Positions 1-9,648 of a stretch of 64,000 nucleotides of DNA are shown here, in pieces (the stretch's first letter is position 1; each line of letters begins with the position of its first letter). Position numbers and translations under genes: made by a program. The DNA comes from Pseudomonas sp. MYb118 (GTDB taxonomy: Bacteria; Pseudomonadota; Gammaproteobacteria; Pseudomonadales; Pseudomonadaceae): the NCBI RefSeq assembly GCF_040947875.1, contig NZ_JBFRXN010000004.1, positions 558,001 through 622,000 on the forward strand, in the 5' to 3' direction. The notes below the pieces were generated by a model. It ran no database searches, was not told where the DNA came from, and saw only the letters and a program-made list of their open reading frames with translations.

Positions 1-1420
1 GGTCTTCGCGAAAGCGCCCCAGTTGCACCTGCTCGCGTAGCGAACGGTTGGTCGCCGAAATGATGCGGATGTCCACGGCGAATAACTCGCTGCTGCCCAC
101 CGGTTGCACGCAACGCTCCTGCAATACCCGCAACAGACGCGCCTGGGTGGGCAACGGCATGTCGCCGATCTCGTCGAGGAACAGCGTGCCTTTGTCCGCC
201 TTGCGAATCAGGCCGATGCTGCCTTTCTGGTTGGCGCCGGTGAAGGCGCCTTTCTCATAGCCGAACAGCTCCGATTCCACCAGTTCGGCGGGGATCGCTG
301 CACAGTTGACGGCAATGAACGGCTGTTTGCTGCGCGAACTGGCCTGGTGCAGCGCCTTGACGAACACCTCCTTGCCGACACCGGTTTCGCCGTGGATCAA
401 CAACGGAATGTCCTTTTCCAGCAGGCGCTCGGCCTGGCGTACGGCCTTTTCCACGCGGCTGTCGCCGAAGTGCAGGGTGCCGAGGCTGATCGCGGCGGGG
501 GCGGGTTCGGCGCGTTCGGTGGGGGCGCTGTCTTTTCGCGTAAAGATGCGCGGCTGGATCGGCGCCTGTTTCGGCCGGCGCAACACGCACTGGAAACGGT
601 TGCGCCCCGAGGCTTGCAGAGCAAAGGGCAGGCCATCAGGCTGGTTGAGCAGTTCCAGCAACGACACCTTGAACAGGCTTTCGACACTGATCCGCGACAG
701 GCGCACGCCCAGCAGGTTGTCGGCCCGGCGATTGGCCGAGAGCACTTGGCCGGTTTCATCGAAGATCAGCAACCCGGCCCATTGGCTGTCGAGGTTGTTC
801 AGGCCGGTGTTGAACGTCAGTTGAAAATGCTGGCCATGGAACAGGTTGAGGATCAGCCGGTTTTCCACGGTCTGGCTCATCATCTTGACCATGCCGAGGG
901 TGTGCGAGGGCGGCAGGTAGCTGTCGCTGGACACGTCGAGCACCGCGATCACCTTGCGTTCGGCATCGAAAATCGGCGCGGCGGAACCGGTCATGAAGCG
1001 GTTGGCCTTGAGGAAGTGTTCGTCGTGCTCGATGTGCACCGCCTGTTCACAGGCCAGGGCGGTGCCGATGGCGTTGGTGCCGCTGCAACGTTCCATCCAG
1101 CTGGCGCCGGCACTGAAACCACGCGCCAGGCCCGGCTCGATGAAGCGCTGGGTGCCCCAGGAGGTCAGGACCTGGCCCTGATTATCGGCCAGCATGATCA
1201 GGCAATTGGAATTGCTCAGGATGTTTTCGTAGTAGGGCAGCACTTCCTGGTGGGTGGTCTGCACCAGTGAATGCTGGCTTTCGAGCAACTGGGCAATGCC
1301 CTCGGCGGGCAACTGGTCGAAGGCGGGCGTGCTTTGATGGTCGAGGCCGAACGCGCGGCAGCGTGACCATGAGTCGGCAATGATGGCGTCGTGGGAGAGC
1401 GGCGAGGCGGGTGCGGCCAT
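1..1420 (-). CDS. sigma-54-dependent enhancer-binding regulator, AcoR-like (3' end outside window)
   Basis: The minus frame reads MAAPASPLSHDAI from the ATG at 1420 and stays open to the window edge, giving 473 residues. The first ~150 residues look like the sensory GAF-type domain of AcoR-family regulators (segments SNSNCLIMLADNQGQ and CSGTNAIGTAL), followed by a PAS-like part. An AAA+ domain follows with Walker A GETGVGKE, the sigma-54-contacting GAFTGA loop, and Walker B TLFLDEIGD. The C-terminal part of the AAA+ domain and the Fis-type HTH lie beyond the edge. It is divergent from the importer operon, whose promoter is sigma-54 type with TTGTTCA repeats upstream, so it is very probably that operon's activator. 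The inducer is not visible. The start is uncertain because its ribosome site is weak. Confidence 0.9.
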   Translation of the reverse strand, partial: MAAPASPLSHDAIIADSWSRCRAFGLDHQSTPAFDQLPAEGIAQLLESQHSLVQTTHQEVLPYYENILSNSNCLIMLADNQGQVLTSWGTQRFIEPGLARGFSAGASWMERCSGTNAIGTALACEQAVHIEHDEHFLKANRFMTGSAAPIFDAERKVIAVLDVSSDSYLPPSHTLGMVKMMSQTVENRLILNLFHGQHFQLTFNTGLNNLDSQWAGLLIFDETGQVLSANRRADNLLGVRLSRISVESLFKVSLLELLNQPDGLPFALQASGRNRFQCVLRRPKQAPIQPRIFTRKDSAPTERAEPAPAAISLGTLHFGDSRVEKAVRQAERLLEKDIPLLIHGETGVGKEVFVKALHQASSRSKQPFIAVNCAAIPAELVESELFGYEKGAFTGANQKGSIGLIRKADKGTLFLDEIGDMPLPTQARLLRVLQERCVQPVGSSELFAVDIRIISATNRSLREQVQLGRFRED

Positions 1421-1502
1421 GGCAGTCGATCTCTGGGTGTTTTTTATTGTTGTTATGGTGCAGATCACACAAACCCCTGAGGGGATCCCCCGGAGGGAAT
1501 CC

Positions 1503-1604
1503 CTGTGGGAGCGAGCCTGCTCGCGATGGTCGTCAACGATAACGCTGGCTTGCTGGTGCCTCGCGGTGTCTGGTCTACCATCGCGAGCAGGCTCGCTCTC
1601 ACAG
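1503..1604. repeat. REPIN (two inverted REP palindromes)
   Basis: The left arm CTGTGGGAGCGAGCCTGCTC is matched by its reverse complement at the right end (one mismatch), around a ~45-bp centre. This is the common Pseudomonas REP doublet. It lies between the regulator and the importer promoter region, outside the TTGTTCA cluster. Confidence 0.9.
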
Positions 1605-1629
1605 GGGAAGTCGGGGGCCATCGGCTGTG

Positions 1630-1718
1630 TGAACAATCCGTAGAGTGTTGTTCACCCTTGTTCATTGTCAATCGCTGAACTGTTCAATTGTTCAACCAGA
1701 GTTGTTCATTTTTGTTCA
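1630..1718. promoter_or_regulatory. TTGTTCA repeat cluster, probable upstream activating sequence
   Basis: TTGTTCA occurs exactly at 1648, 1658, 1688, 1702 and 1712, inverted at 1630, and as CTGTTCA at 1680, where TGAAC/TGTTCA forms a palindrome. Several copies are about one helical turn apart. They sit 65-150 bp upstream of the -24/-12 promoter, the usual place for enhancer sites of a sigma-54 activator. Binding by the divergent regulator is inferred. Confidence 0.7.
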
Positions 1719-1782
1719 GCAACGAACACGGTATGTCCTGCTTTTTCCTGATTTTCCCAACAGATCAACCATTTGCATTTTC

Positions 1783-1798
1783 TGGCACGAAAGTCGCT
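1783..1798 (+). promoter_or_regulatory. sigma-54 (-24/-12) promoter of the importer operon
   Basis: TGGCACGAAAGTCGCT matches the consensus TGGCACG-N4-TTGC(A/T) with GG and GC exactly 10 bases apart. The start site would be near 1809, leaving a ~34-base leader before the first ATG. Confidence 0.8.
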
Positions 1799-1842
1799 CT
1801 GTAGCTGCGGTCGCTTGACTCCAATAATAAAAAGGCCGAGCC

Positions 1843-2937
1843 ATGTCACTCACCCTGGAGCACGTCAGCCGTACCGTCGAGGGCCAGACCTGGATCGACG
1901 ATGCGTGCCTGAATTTCGAACCCGGATCCTTCAATGTTCTGCTGGGCCGTACGCTGTCCGGCAAAACCAGTCTCATGCGCCTGATGGCCGGCCTGGACAA
2001 GCCCGACAGTGGGCGCATCCTGATGAACGGCGTCGACGTCACTCAACGTCCGGTGCGTTTGCGCAACGTGTCGATGGTCTATCAGCAGTTCATCAATTAC
2101 CCGACCATGACCGTTTTCGACAACATCGCCTCGCCCTTGCGCCAGGCCGGTGTGGCCAACGAGATCATCCAGGCCAAGGTGCAGGAAACCGCCAGGATGC
2201 TGCGCATCGAGAAATTCCTGAAGCGCTACCCGCTGGAACTCTCGGGCGGTCAGCAGCAGCGCACGGCGATGGCGCGGGCGCTGGTCAAGGATGCCGAGCT
2301 GATCCTGTTCGACGAACCCCTGGTCAACCTCGATTACAAGCTACGCGAAGAGCTGCGCCAGGAAATGCGCGAGCTGTTCAAGGCGCGGCACACCATTGCG
2401 GTGTACGCCACCACCGAGCCCAACGAGGCATTGGCGCTGGGCGGCACCACCACCATCCTGCACGAGGGCCGGGTGATCCAGAGCGGCAAGGCCGCCGAGG
2501 TCTACCACCAGCCGCAGACCGTGCTCGCCGCCGAACTGTTCTCCGAGCCACCGATCAACCTGATGCCCGGGCGCATTGCTGGCAACGAAGTCAGCTTCGC
2601 CAATTTCGTGCATTTTCCGCTGAACGTGGACCTGCGCCCGGTGGGCGAGGGCGAATTCCGCTTTGGCGTGCGCCCCAGCCACATCTCGCTGGTGCCCAGC
2701 AACGATGACGACCTCGAACTGGCCGTGACCGTCGAGGTTGCCGAGATCAGCGGTTCGGAAACCTTCCTGCACGTGCGCAACGAGCATTTCCTGCTGGTGC
2801 TGCACCTGCCCGGGGTTCACGAATACGACGTCGATGCGCCGATCCGTATCTATATCCCGACCCATAAACTGTTCGTGTTCGATGCGCAGGGCCGCCTGGT
2901 CCAGGCGCCGGGCCGGCGTATCGCGAGGGTTGCCTGA
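1843..2937 (+). CDS. ABC importer ATPase subunit 1 (GlpS-like, switch His absent)
   Basis: A 364-residue nucleotide-binding subunit of a CUT1-type importer. Walker A is GRTLSGKT (35-42), the Q-loop is near 81, the signature is a perfect LSGGQ (133-137), and Walker B is ILFDE (154-158). The C-terminal third is a regulatory OB-type domain as in MalK/UgpC. The switch-loop histidine is missing: the segment is VYATTEP, with Thr191 where the second ATPase has His199. Gene order and the DUF2160 partner match the GlpSTPQUV glycerol importer of Rhizobium, so glycerol is the likely substrate by analogy; another polyol is possible. The stop overlaps the next start (ATGA). Confidence 0.88.
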   Translation: MSLTLEHVSRTVEGQTWIDDACLNFEPGSFNVLLGRTLSGKTSLMRLMAGLDKPDSGRILMNGVDVTQRPVRLRNVSMVYQQFINYPTMTVFDNIASPLRQAGVANEIIQAKVQETARMLRIEKFLKRYPLELSGGQQQRTAMARALVKDAELILFDEPLVNLDYKLREELRQEMRELFKARHTIAVYATTEPNEALALGGTTTILHEGRVIQSGKAAEVYHQPQTVLAAELFSEPPINLMPGRIAGNEVSFANFVHFPLNVDLRPVGEGEFRFGVRPSHISLVPSNDDDLELAVTVEVAEISGSETFLHVRNEHFLLVLHLPGVHEYDVDAPIRIYIPTHKLFVFDAQGRLVQAPGRRIARVA

Positions 2938-4048
2938 TGGCCGAAATTCGCTTGCAGAACCTCGCCCACAGCTACACCGCGACGCCCGCCGGCCCCGAGG
3001 ATTACGCGATCCGCCAGATGGACCATATCTGGGAGCAGGGCGGTGCGTTTGCCTTGCTCGGGCCTTCGGGCTGCGGCAAATCGACCTTGCTCAACATCAT
3101 TTCCGGCTTGCTCAGCCCGTCCCAGGGCCATGTGCTGTTCGACGGCCGCGCGGTCAACGACCTGACCCCGGAAAAGCGCAACATCGCCCAGGTGTTCCAG
3201 TTTCCGGTGGTCTACGACACCATGACGGTGTTCGACAACCTGGCGTTCCCCTTGCGCAACCAGGGTATGGCCGAGGCGAAAATCCACAGCAAGGTGCAGG
3301 AAATCGCCGAGGTCCTCGACCTGCAGAACCTCTTGAGCAAGAAGGCGCGCAACCTCACCGCCGACGAAAAGCAGAAAGTCTCCATGGGCCGTGGACTGGT
3401 GCGCGACGACGTTTCGGCGATCCTCTTCGACGAACCGCTGACGGTGATCGACCCGCACCTGAAGTGGAAGCTGCGGCGCAAGCTCAAGCAGATCCACGAG
3501 CAGTTCAACATCACCATGGTCTACGTCACCCACGATCAACTGGAGGCCTCGACCTTCGCCGACAAGATCGCGGTGATGTACGGCGGGCAGATCGTGCAGT
3601 TCGGCACGCCACGGGAGTTGTTCGAGCGCCCGAGCCACACCTTCGTCGGCTACTTCATTGGCAGCCCCGGCATGAACCTGATCGAAGTGCAGCCGCAAGC
3701 GGGGGGTGTCGGTTTCGCCTCGACCCATCTGCCGCTGTCCGACGCCATGCAGAAACGCATCGCTGAATCCACCTGGCACACCCTCAAGGTCGGCATCCGC
3801 CCGGAATTCGTCCACGTCTGGGACGAGCCGTTCGACGACGCCCTGAGGGCAAAAGTCGTCCACGTCGAAGACCTCGGCACCTACAAGATCATGACCCTGG
3901 ACCTCGATGGCCAGCCGCTCAAAGTGCGCCTGGCCGAAGACAAGCCGGTGCCGGAAGGCACGGCGTATATCAGCTTCCCGGCCCAGTGGCTGATGGTCTA
4001 CGCCGACGATTTCCTGCTGGAGCCACACGCGGTCGGGGAGGTGCAGCC

Positions 4049-4052
<4 letters not shown>
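2937..4052 (+). CDS. ABC importer ATPase subunit 2 (GlpT-like, degenerate signature)
   Basis: A 371-residue partner ATPase. Walker A GPSGCGKS (42-49), Walker B ILFDE (162-166) and switch histidine VTHDQ (His199) are canonical. The ABC signature is degenerate: LTADEK (140-145) replaces LSGGQ. The defects complement those of subunit 1, which implies an asymmetric heterodimer with one working ATP site. A C-terminal regulatory domain follows residue ~240. The ATG overlaps the upstream stop by four bases, and the end overlaps the first permease gene in the same way, so the operon is translationally coupled. Confidence 0.88.
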
Positions 4053-4915
<863 letters not shown>

Positions 4916-4924
4916 GGCCGCGCC

Positions 4925-5725
4925 ATGAGCAAAAGAAAGCTGATTCCCTTGCTGCTGTACATCCTGTTCGTGCTGGTGCCGATCTATTGGCTGCTGAACA
5001 TGTCCTTCAAGAGCAACACCGAAATCCTCGGCGGCCTGACGCTGTTCCCGCAGGACTTCACGTTGGCCAACTACAAGGTGATCTTCACCGACCCGAGCTG
5101 GTACACCGGGTATATCAACTCGGCCTACTACGTGACCTTGAACACGGTCATCTCCCTGGCCGTGGCATTGCCCGCGGCGTACGCGTTTTCCCGCTACCGC
5201 TTCCTGGGCGACAAGCATCTGTTTTTCTGGCTGCTGACCAACCGCATGGCACCACCGGCGGTGTTCCTGTTGCCGTTCTTCCAGCTGTATTCGTCGATCG
5301 GCCTGTTCGATACCCACATTGCCGTGGCCCTGGCGCACTGCCTGTTCAACGTGCCGCTGGCGGTGTGGATTCTCGAAGGTTTCATGTCCGGGGTGCCGAA
5401 GGAAATCGACGAAACCGCCTACATCGACGGCTACAGCTTTCCCAAGTTCTTCGTGAAGATCTTCATCCCGCTGATTGGCTCCGGCATCGGCGTGACGGCG
5501 TTTTTCTGCTTCATGTTTTCCTGGGTCGAACTGCTGCTGGCGCGCACCCTGACCTCGGTCAATGCCAAGCCGATCGCGGCGGTGATGACTCGCACGGTGT
5601 CGGCTTCCGGCATCGACTGGGGCGTGCTGGCCGCGGCGGGGGTGCTGACCATCCTGCCCGGCATGCTGGTGATCTGGTTCGTACGCAACCATGTGGCCAA
5701 GGGCTTTGCCCTGGGCCGGGTATGA
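4925..5725 (+). CDS. ABC importer permease 2 (GlpQ-like)
   Basis: A 266-residue permease of the MalG/UgpE type, with an N-terminal helix (LLLYILFVLVPIYWLL) and a coupling-loop motif EIDETAYIDGYS followed by FIPL. It starts 9 bases after the first permease and is followed within 8 bases by the small DUF2160 gene. The name follows the Rhizobium importer and is not the E. coli phosphodiesterase GlpQ. Confidence 0.88.
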   Translation: MSKRKLIPLLLYILFVLVPIYWLLNMSFKSNTEILGGLTLFPQDFTLANYKVIFTDPSWYTGYINSAYYVTLNTVISLAVALPAAYAFSRYRFLGDKHLFFWLLTNRMAPPAVFLLPFFQLYSSIGLFDTHIAVALAHCLFNVPLAVWILEGFMSGVPKEIDETAYIDGYSFPKFFVKIFIPLIGSGIGVTAFFCFMFSWVELLLARTLTSVNAKPIAAVMTRTVSASGIDWGVLAAAGVLTILPGMLVIWFVRNHVAKGFALGRV

Positions 5726-5732
5726 GGAACTG

Positions 5733-6008
5733 ATGATGGAATGGATGAGCTGGACCGTCCCGACGGCGGCGTTCTTCGGCGTGATCGCCTTGATCCTGAT
5801 CGGCATGACGACCTGGGAGCTGCGTTCGCCGAGTGTCCTTCGCCGTGGCTTTTTACCGATGGCCACCACCCGTGGCGATCGTTTGTTTATCGGTCTTCTC
5901 GGCAGCGCCTACCTGCATTTGCTGGTCATCGGCGTAACCGACTGGAGCATCTGGGTGGCGTTCGCGTTGTCCCTGGTGTGGCTGTTGTCTGTGATGCGTT
6001 GGGGCTAG
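5733..6008 (+). CDS. DUF2160 small membrane protein (GlpU-like)
   Basis: A 91-residue protein with two hydrophobic stretches (TAAFFGVIALILIGM and DWSIWVAFALSLVWLLSVM) separated by a basic loop that contains RRGFLPM. DUF2160 proteins accompany this importer type; their role is unknown, perhaps assembly or gating of the permease. Two adjacent ATGs (5733 and 5736) follow a GAGG; I took the first. It is 41 bases ahead of the binding-protein gene. Confidence 0.8.
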   Translation: MMEWMSWTVPTAAFFGVIALILIGMTTWELRSPSVLRRGFLPMATTRGDRLFIGLLGSAYLHLLVIGVTDWSIWVAFALSLVWLLSVMRWG

Positions 6009-6049
6009 TCGAATCGCTCGGCGCTCCGAAACTCAATAAGGAGGTTTCT

Positions 6050-7792
6050 ATGTTCGATAAAAACAATAAGCTGCGACATAGCATTTCATTGGCAGCAGTA
6101 CTGGCACTCAGCGGCTTGAGCGCTTCGGCCTGGGCCGATGCCTATGAAGATGCCGCGAAGAAATGGATCGGCAGTGAGTTCAAGCCGTCCACCCTGACGG
6201 CCGAGCAACAGCTGGAAGAACTGAAATGGTTCATCAAGGCCGCCGAGCCGTTTCGCGGGATGAACATCAAGGTGGTTTCGGAAACCATCGCCACCCACGA
6301 ATACGAGTCCAAGGTGCTGGCCAAGGCCTTCAGCGAAATCACCGGGATCAAGCTGACCCACGACCTGCTGCAGGAAGGCGACGTGGTGGAAAAGCTGCAG
6401 ACCGAGATGCAGTCGGGCAAGAGCATCTATGACGGCTGGGTCAACGACTCGGACCTGATCGGCACGCACTTTCGCTACGGCAAGACTCAGTCGATCACCG
6501 ACCTGATGGCCAACGAGGGCAAGAACTTCACCTCGCCGACCCTGGACCTCAAGGACTTCATCGGCATTTCGTTCACCACCGCGCCGGACGGCAAGATCTA
6601 TCAATTGCCCGACCAGCAGTTCGCCAACCTGTACTGGTTCCGTGCCGACTGGTTCGAACGTGCGGACCTCAAAGCCAAGTTCAAGGAAAAGTACGGTTAT
6701 GAACTGGGCGTGCCAGTGAACTGGTCGGCCTATGAAGACATCGCCAAGTTCTTCAGCGAAGACGTCAAGGAAATCGACGGCAAGCGCGTCTACGGGCACA
6801 TGGATTACGGCAAGAAGGACCCGTCGCTGGGCTGGCGCTTCACCGATGCCTGGTTCTCCATGGCCGGTGGCGGCGACAAGGGCCTGCCCAACGGCTTGCC
6901 GGTGGACGAGTGGGGCATCCGCGTCGAGGACTGCCATCCGGTAGGTTCCAGCGTGACCCGTGGCGGCGACACCAACGGCCCGGCGGCCGTGTTCGCCACC
7001 ACCAAATACGTGGAGTGGCTGAAGAAATATGCGCCACCGGAAGCCGCGGGCATGACCTTCTCCGAGTCCGGCCCGGTGCCGTCCCAGGGCAACATCGCCC
7101 AGCAGATCTTCTGGTACACAGCCTTCACTGCCGACATGACCAAGCCGGGCCTGGCGGTGATGAACGCCGACGGCACGCCGAAATGGCGCATGGCGCCTTC
7201 ACCCAAGGGGCCTTACTGGGAAGAGGGCATGAAGCTCGGTTATCAGGACGTGGGTTCCTGGACTTTCATGAACTCCACGCCTGAGAAACAGAAACTCGCG
7301 GCCTGGTTGTACGCGCAGTTCGTCACCTCGAAAACCGTGTCGCTGAAGAAAACCATCGTCGGCCTGACGCCGATCCGCGAGTCGGACATCAACTCCCAGG
7401 CGATGACCGACCTGGCACCGAAACTCGGTGGCCTGGTGGAGTTCTACCGCAGCCCGGCCCGCGTGCAATGGTCCCCGACCGGGACCAACGTGCCGGACTA
7501 TCCGCGTCTGGCGCAACTGTGGTGGAGCCACATCGCCGAAGCGGCCAGCGGCGAGAAAACCCCGCAACAGGCGCTCGATGGCCTGGCCAAGGACCAGGAC
7601 GCGATCATGACCCGTCTGGAACGTTCGAAGGCGCAAGCCACCTGCGCGCCGAAGATGAACCCCGAGCGTGACGCGCAGTACTGGTTCGACCAGCCGGGCG
7701 CACCGAAACCGAAACTGGCGAACGAAAAGCCCAAGGGCGAAACCGTGAACTACAACGAGCTGCTGAAATCCTGGGCGGATGCCCGCAAGTAA
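6050..7792 (+). CDS. periplasmic substrate-binding protein of the ABC importer (GlpV-like)
   Basis: A 580-residue extracytoplasmic solute-binding protein, larger than usual (~430) but normal for this polyol-importer branch. The signal peptide spans residues 1-29 (hydrophobic ISLAAVLALSGLSASAWA, cleaved before DAYEDA). The mature protein contains only two cysteines (in EDCHPVG and in ATCAPKM), which could form a disulfide. A near-perfect ribosome site AAGGAGGT lies 5 bases before the ATG, stronger than for the other operon genes, as expected when the binding protein is made in excess. A terminator follows at 7813. Confidence 0.88.
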   Translation: MFDKNNKLRHSISLAAVLALSGLSASAWADAYEDAAKKWIGSEFKPSTLTAEQQLEELKWFIKAAEPFRGMNIKVVSETIATHEYESKVLAKAFSEITGIKLTHDLLQEGDVVEKLQTEMQSGKSIYDGWVNDSDLIGTHFRYGKTQSITDLMANEGKNFTSPTLDLKDFIGISFTTAPDGKIYQLPDQQFANLYWFRADWFERADLKAKFKEKYGYELGVPVNWSAYEDIAKFFSEDVKEIDGKRVYGHMDYGKKDPSLGWRFTDAWFSMAGGGDKGLPNGLPVDEWGIRVEDCHPVGSSVTRGGDTNGPAAVFATTKYVEWLKKYAPPEAAGMTFSESGPVPSQGNIAQQIFWYTAFTADMTKPGLAVMNADGTPKWRMAPSPKGPYWEEGMKLGYQDVGSWTFMNSTPEKQKLAAWLYAQFVTSKTVSLKKTIVGLTPIRESDINSQAMTDLAPKLGGLVEFYRSPARVQWSPTGTNVPDYPRLAQLWWSHIAEAASGEKTPQQALDGLAKDQDAIMTRLERSKAQATCAPKMNPERDAQYWFDQPGAPKPKLANEKPKGETVNYNELLKSWADARK

Positions 7793-7812
7793 GCATCGCA
7801 CCACCGTACTCA

Positions 7813-7836
7813 ACGGCACCTTCGGGTGCCGTTTTT
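7813..7836 (+). terminator. Rho-independent terminator of the importer operon
   Basis: An 8-bp stem ACGGCACC/GGTGCCGT closes on a TTCG tetraloop and is followed by TTTTT. It has a T tract on the plus strand only. The same hairpin recurs at 11553 and 12381. Confidence 0.9.
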
Positions 7837-7837
7837 G

Positions 7838-8704
7838 TCAGTGCACGATGGCGCGTTTCAACGCTTGGCGCACGGCTTTCAGGATGGCCGGCTCAAATGC
7901 GTTGTGGCCGGCCTGGAACAGGCGGAACTGCAACGGCAGGCGCCGCCGCAACCACCGCACGCTGGACATGCCGAACAGGTCCCGGGTGCCTTGGATGACC
8001 TGCGTATTGGCATCGAGTGACAGCCGTTCGTGGGCGCGCGTGAAGAAGTACCGGTTAACGTGATAGTGCAATTCCAGGCGGATCGCACGCACGGCTTCCT
8101 GGTCGACGAAATTGCCCAGGGCATCGGGGGACATCGACTGTCCGCTCAGGTACAGGCTGGCGCGTAGCCAGTGCAGGGCAGCCTGCCGCTGTCGCAGGGC
8201 GCAGCCCTTGTCGAGGATCTCGTAGATCGCCTCGGCGCTGCCGGCGCAGTTGCCGTCATGGATGGCCGACAGGCCTTTGGTGAAGTTGTCATCGTAGGCG
8301 CTGACGTTTTCCGCAAACGGCACGAAGATCGACGCCAGTGTGGTCTTGAGCACCGCTTCGGGATAGCGCTGCTGGTATTGAATCGCCAGCCAACTGCCCC
8401 ACGAGACACCGAGCAGGCTGATCCTCGCGAAGCCCAGGTGCAGTCGCAGGCCATCAATGTCCTCCACGCAACGGCCGGTATCATTGAGTTGACGCTCGCC
8501 ATGGGGAAGGGAGCGCCCGCAGCCGCGCTGGTCGAACAGAATGATCTCGAAATGCTGCTCATCGAAAAACTCGAGATGGTGGCGATTGCTGCAGCCCCCA
8601 GGTCCGCCATGCAGGAAAAAGACGGGTTCGCCACCCGGTGTGCCCCAACGCTCCCAATAGAGTTGGTGACCGTCGTCGGTGGGGTAATAGCCTCGGGTCA
8701 CCAT
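7838..8704 (-). CDS. proline-iminopeptidase-like alpha/beta hydrolase (last gene of RiPP-like operon)
   Basis: A 288-residue S33-family hydrolase. The oxyanion-hole segment HGGPGG is at 32-37, the nucleophile Ser101 in GVSWGS, and the likely acid and base are Asp242 (GTRD) and His267 (AGHN). True prolyl aminopeptidases are ~315-325 residues, so the lid is shortened. I chose MVTRGYYPTDDG over a longer frame extension because the family begins there and the ATG (8704) overlaps the methyltransferase stop. By context it may trim the modified peptide or process its N-terminus; BotH of bottromycin shows the same fold can also act non-hydrolytically. A housekeeping peptidase role remains possible. 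Confidence 0.82.
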   Translation of the reverse strand: MVTRGYYPTDDGHQLYWERWGTPGGEPVFFLHGGPGGCSNRHHLEFFDEQHFEIILFDQRGCGRSLPHGERQLNDTGRCVEDIDGLRLHLGFARISLLGVSWGSWLAIQYQQRYPEAVLKTTLASIFVPFAENVSAYDDNFTKGLSAIHDGNCAGSAEAIYEILDKGCALRQRQAALHWLRASLYLSGQSMSPDALGNFVDQEAVRAIRLELHYHVNRYFFTRAHERLSLDANTQVIQGTRDLFGMSSVRWLRRRLPLQFRLFQAGHNAFEPAILKAVRQALKRAIVH

Positions 8705-9648
8705 TGCAGGGGCATCCTCAATTGATAGAACTGGAACAGTTCCGAACGACCGGGACGGGCCGCAACGCGGCTGATCAGCGCCAGTTTCCATACCTGCGCC
8801 AGATAGGGCACACCCAGTAATACCGGCGTGTGGCCGAACAGCAGGATCGTGCCGCCGGGTTTGACACAGGCCACCAGGTCCGTGAACAGGCCCTGGGCGT
8901 CTTTGCGCGTCATGACTTCGGCATTGAGAAACCGCAGGACCAGCACATCGCAACGGATGCCGGACGCTGCGACGAGGCGGGCATCGCCCAGGCTGAATCG
9001 GACGGCGCCATGGCCATGCCGCCTGAGCGCATGTTCGATCATCGAAGCCGAGCGGTCCGAACCCAGGTACTGGCGGTCGGGCAGCGCGTGCGCCAGGTGG
9101 GCAATGAACTCACCGGTCGAACACGCCGGGTCGAGGATTACTGCACCCGGCGCCGACAGGGTTTTGAGCAGGGCTGCGCAATGCTCGCGAAAATGCGCTT
9201 CGTCCGCGTTCAGCCTGGCGGCGAGCGAGGCGTCGCACTGCCAGTCATTGGCGCGGCAGATGCTTTCCCGGCCGGCCTTATCCATCAGCGGAAACGGGAA
9301 GCGTACTTCGCTCTCCGGTTGGGTCAGAGCGGCGTGGAATGCGCTGTGTTTTTCCTGTTCGTCGACGGCGCGAAAGTACACCACCGCGCCTTGATTGCCC
9401 CATTGCCATTCGATCAGGTGGCCGAGCAGCATCCATGGCTGGAGCAGGCTGCTGAGATGCCAGCCGGCGCTTTCGTTGTGCTGGAGGATCTTGCGGCCCA
9501 CCCATTCGATGCCATCGAGGCGCAGCACGAACAGATGATGCAGGCCTGGCCCGAACGGCTCGATGAAGCGATCCAGTTGGCCCGGCACTGTCTGCAGGCG
9601 GCTGAAGGATCGGGCGAGGTGACGCTCTCGATGCAGGGCCGGGGTCAT
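8698..9648 (-). CDS. SAM-dependent methyltransferase of the RiPP-like operon
   Basis: A 316-residue protein. The last ~150 residues are a class I methyltransferase: motif I VILDPACSTGEF (170-181), acidic loop GSDRS (196-200), GDARLV (221-226), and post-motif VKPGGTILLFGH (262-273). The N-terminal ~150 residues have no motif I recognise and could hold a substrate-recognition domain. The start overlaps the YcaO stop as ATGA, and its own stop overlaps the hydrolase start by seven bases, so the three enzymes should be made in step. The natural reading is a tailoring methylase for the peptide; the target atom cannot be told. Confidence 0.83.
   Translation of the reverse strand: MTPALHRERHLARSFSRLQTVPGQLDRFIEPFGPGLHHLFVLRLDGIEWVGRKILQHNESAGWHLSSLLQPWMLLGHLIEWQWGNQGAVVYFRAVDEQEKHSAFHAALTQPESEVRFPFPLMDKAGRESICRANDWQCDASLAARLNADEAHFREHCAALLKTLSAPGAVILDPACSTGEFIAHLAHALPDRQYLGSDRSASMIEHALRRHGHGAVRFSLGDARLVAASGIRCDVLVLRFLNAEVMTRKDAQGLFTDLVACVKPGGTILLFGHTPVLLGVPYLAQVWKLALISRVAARPGRSELFQFYQLRMPLQW

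Noticed and set aside
7838..8953. Longer (371-residue) form of the hydrolase
   Set aside because: The extra 83 residues run antiparallel through the methyltransferase gene in another frame and do not resemble the family.
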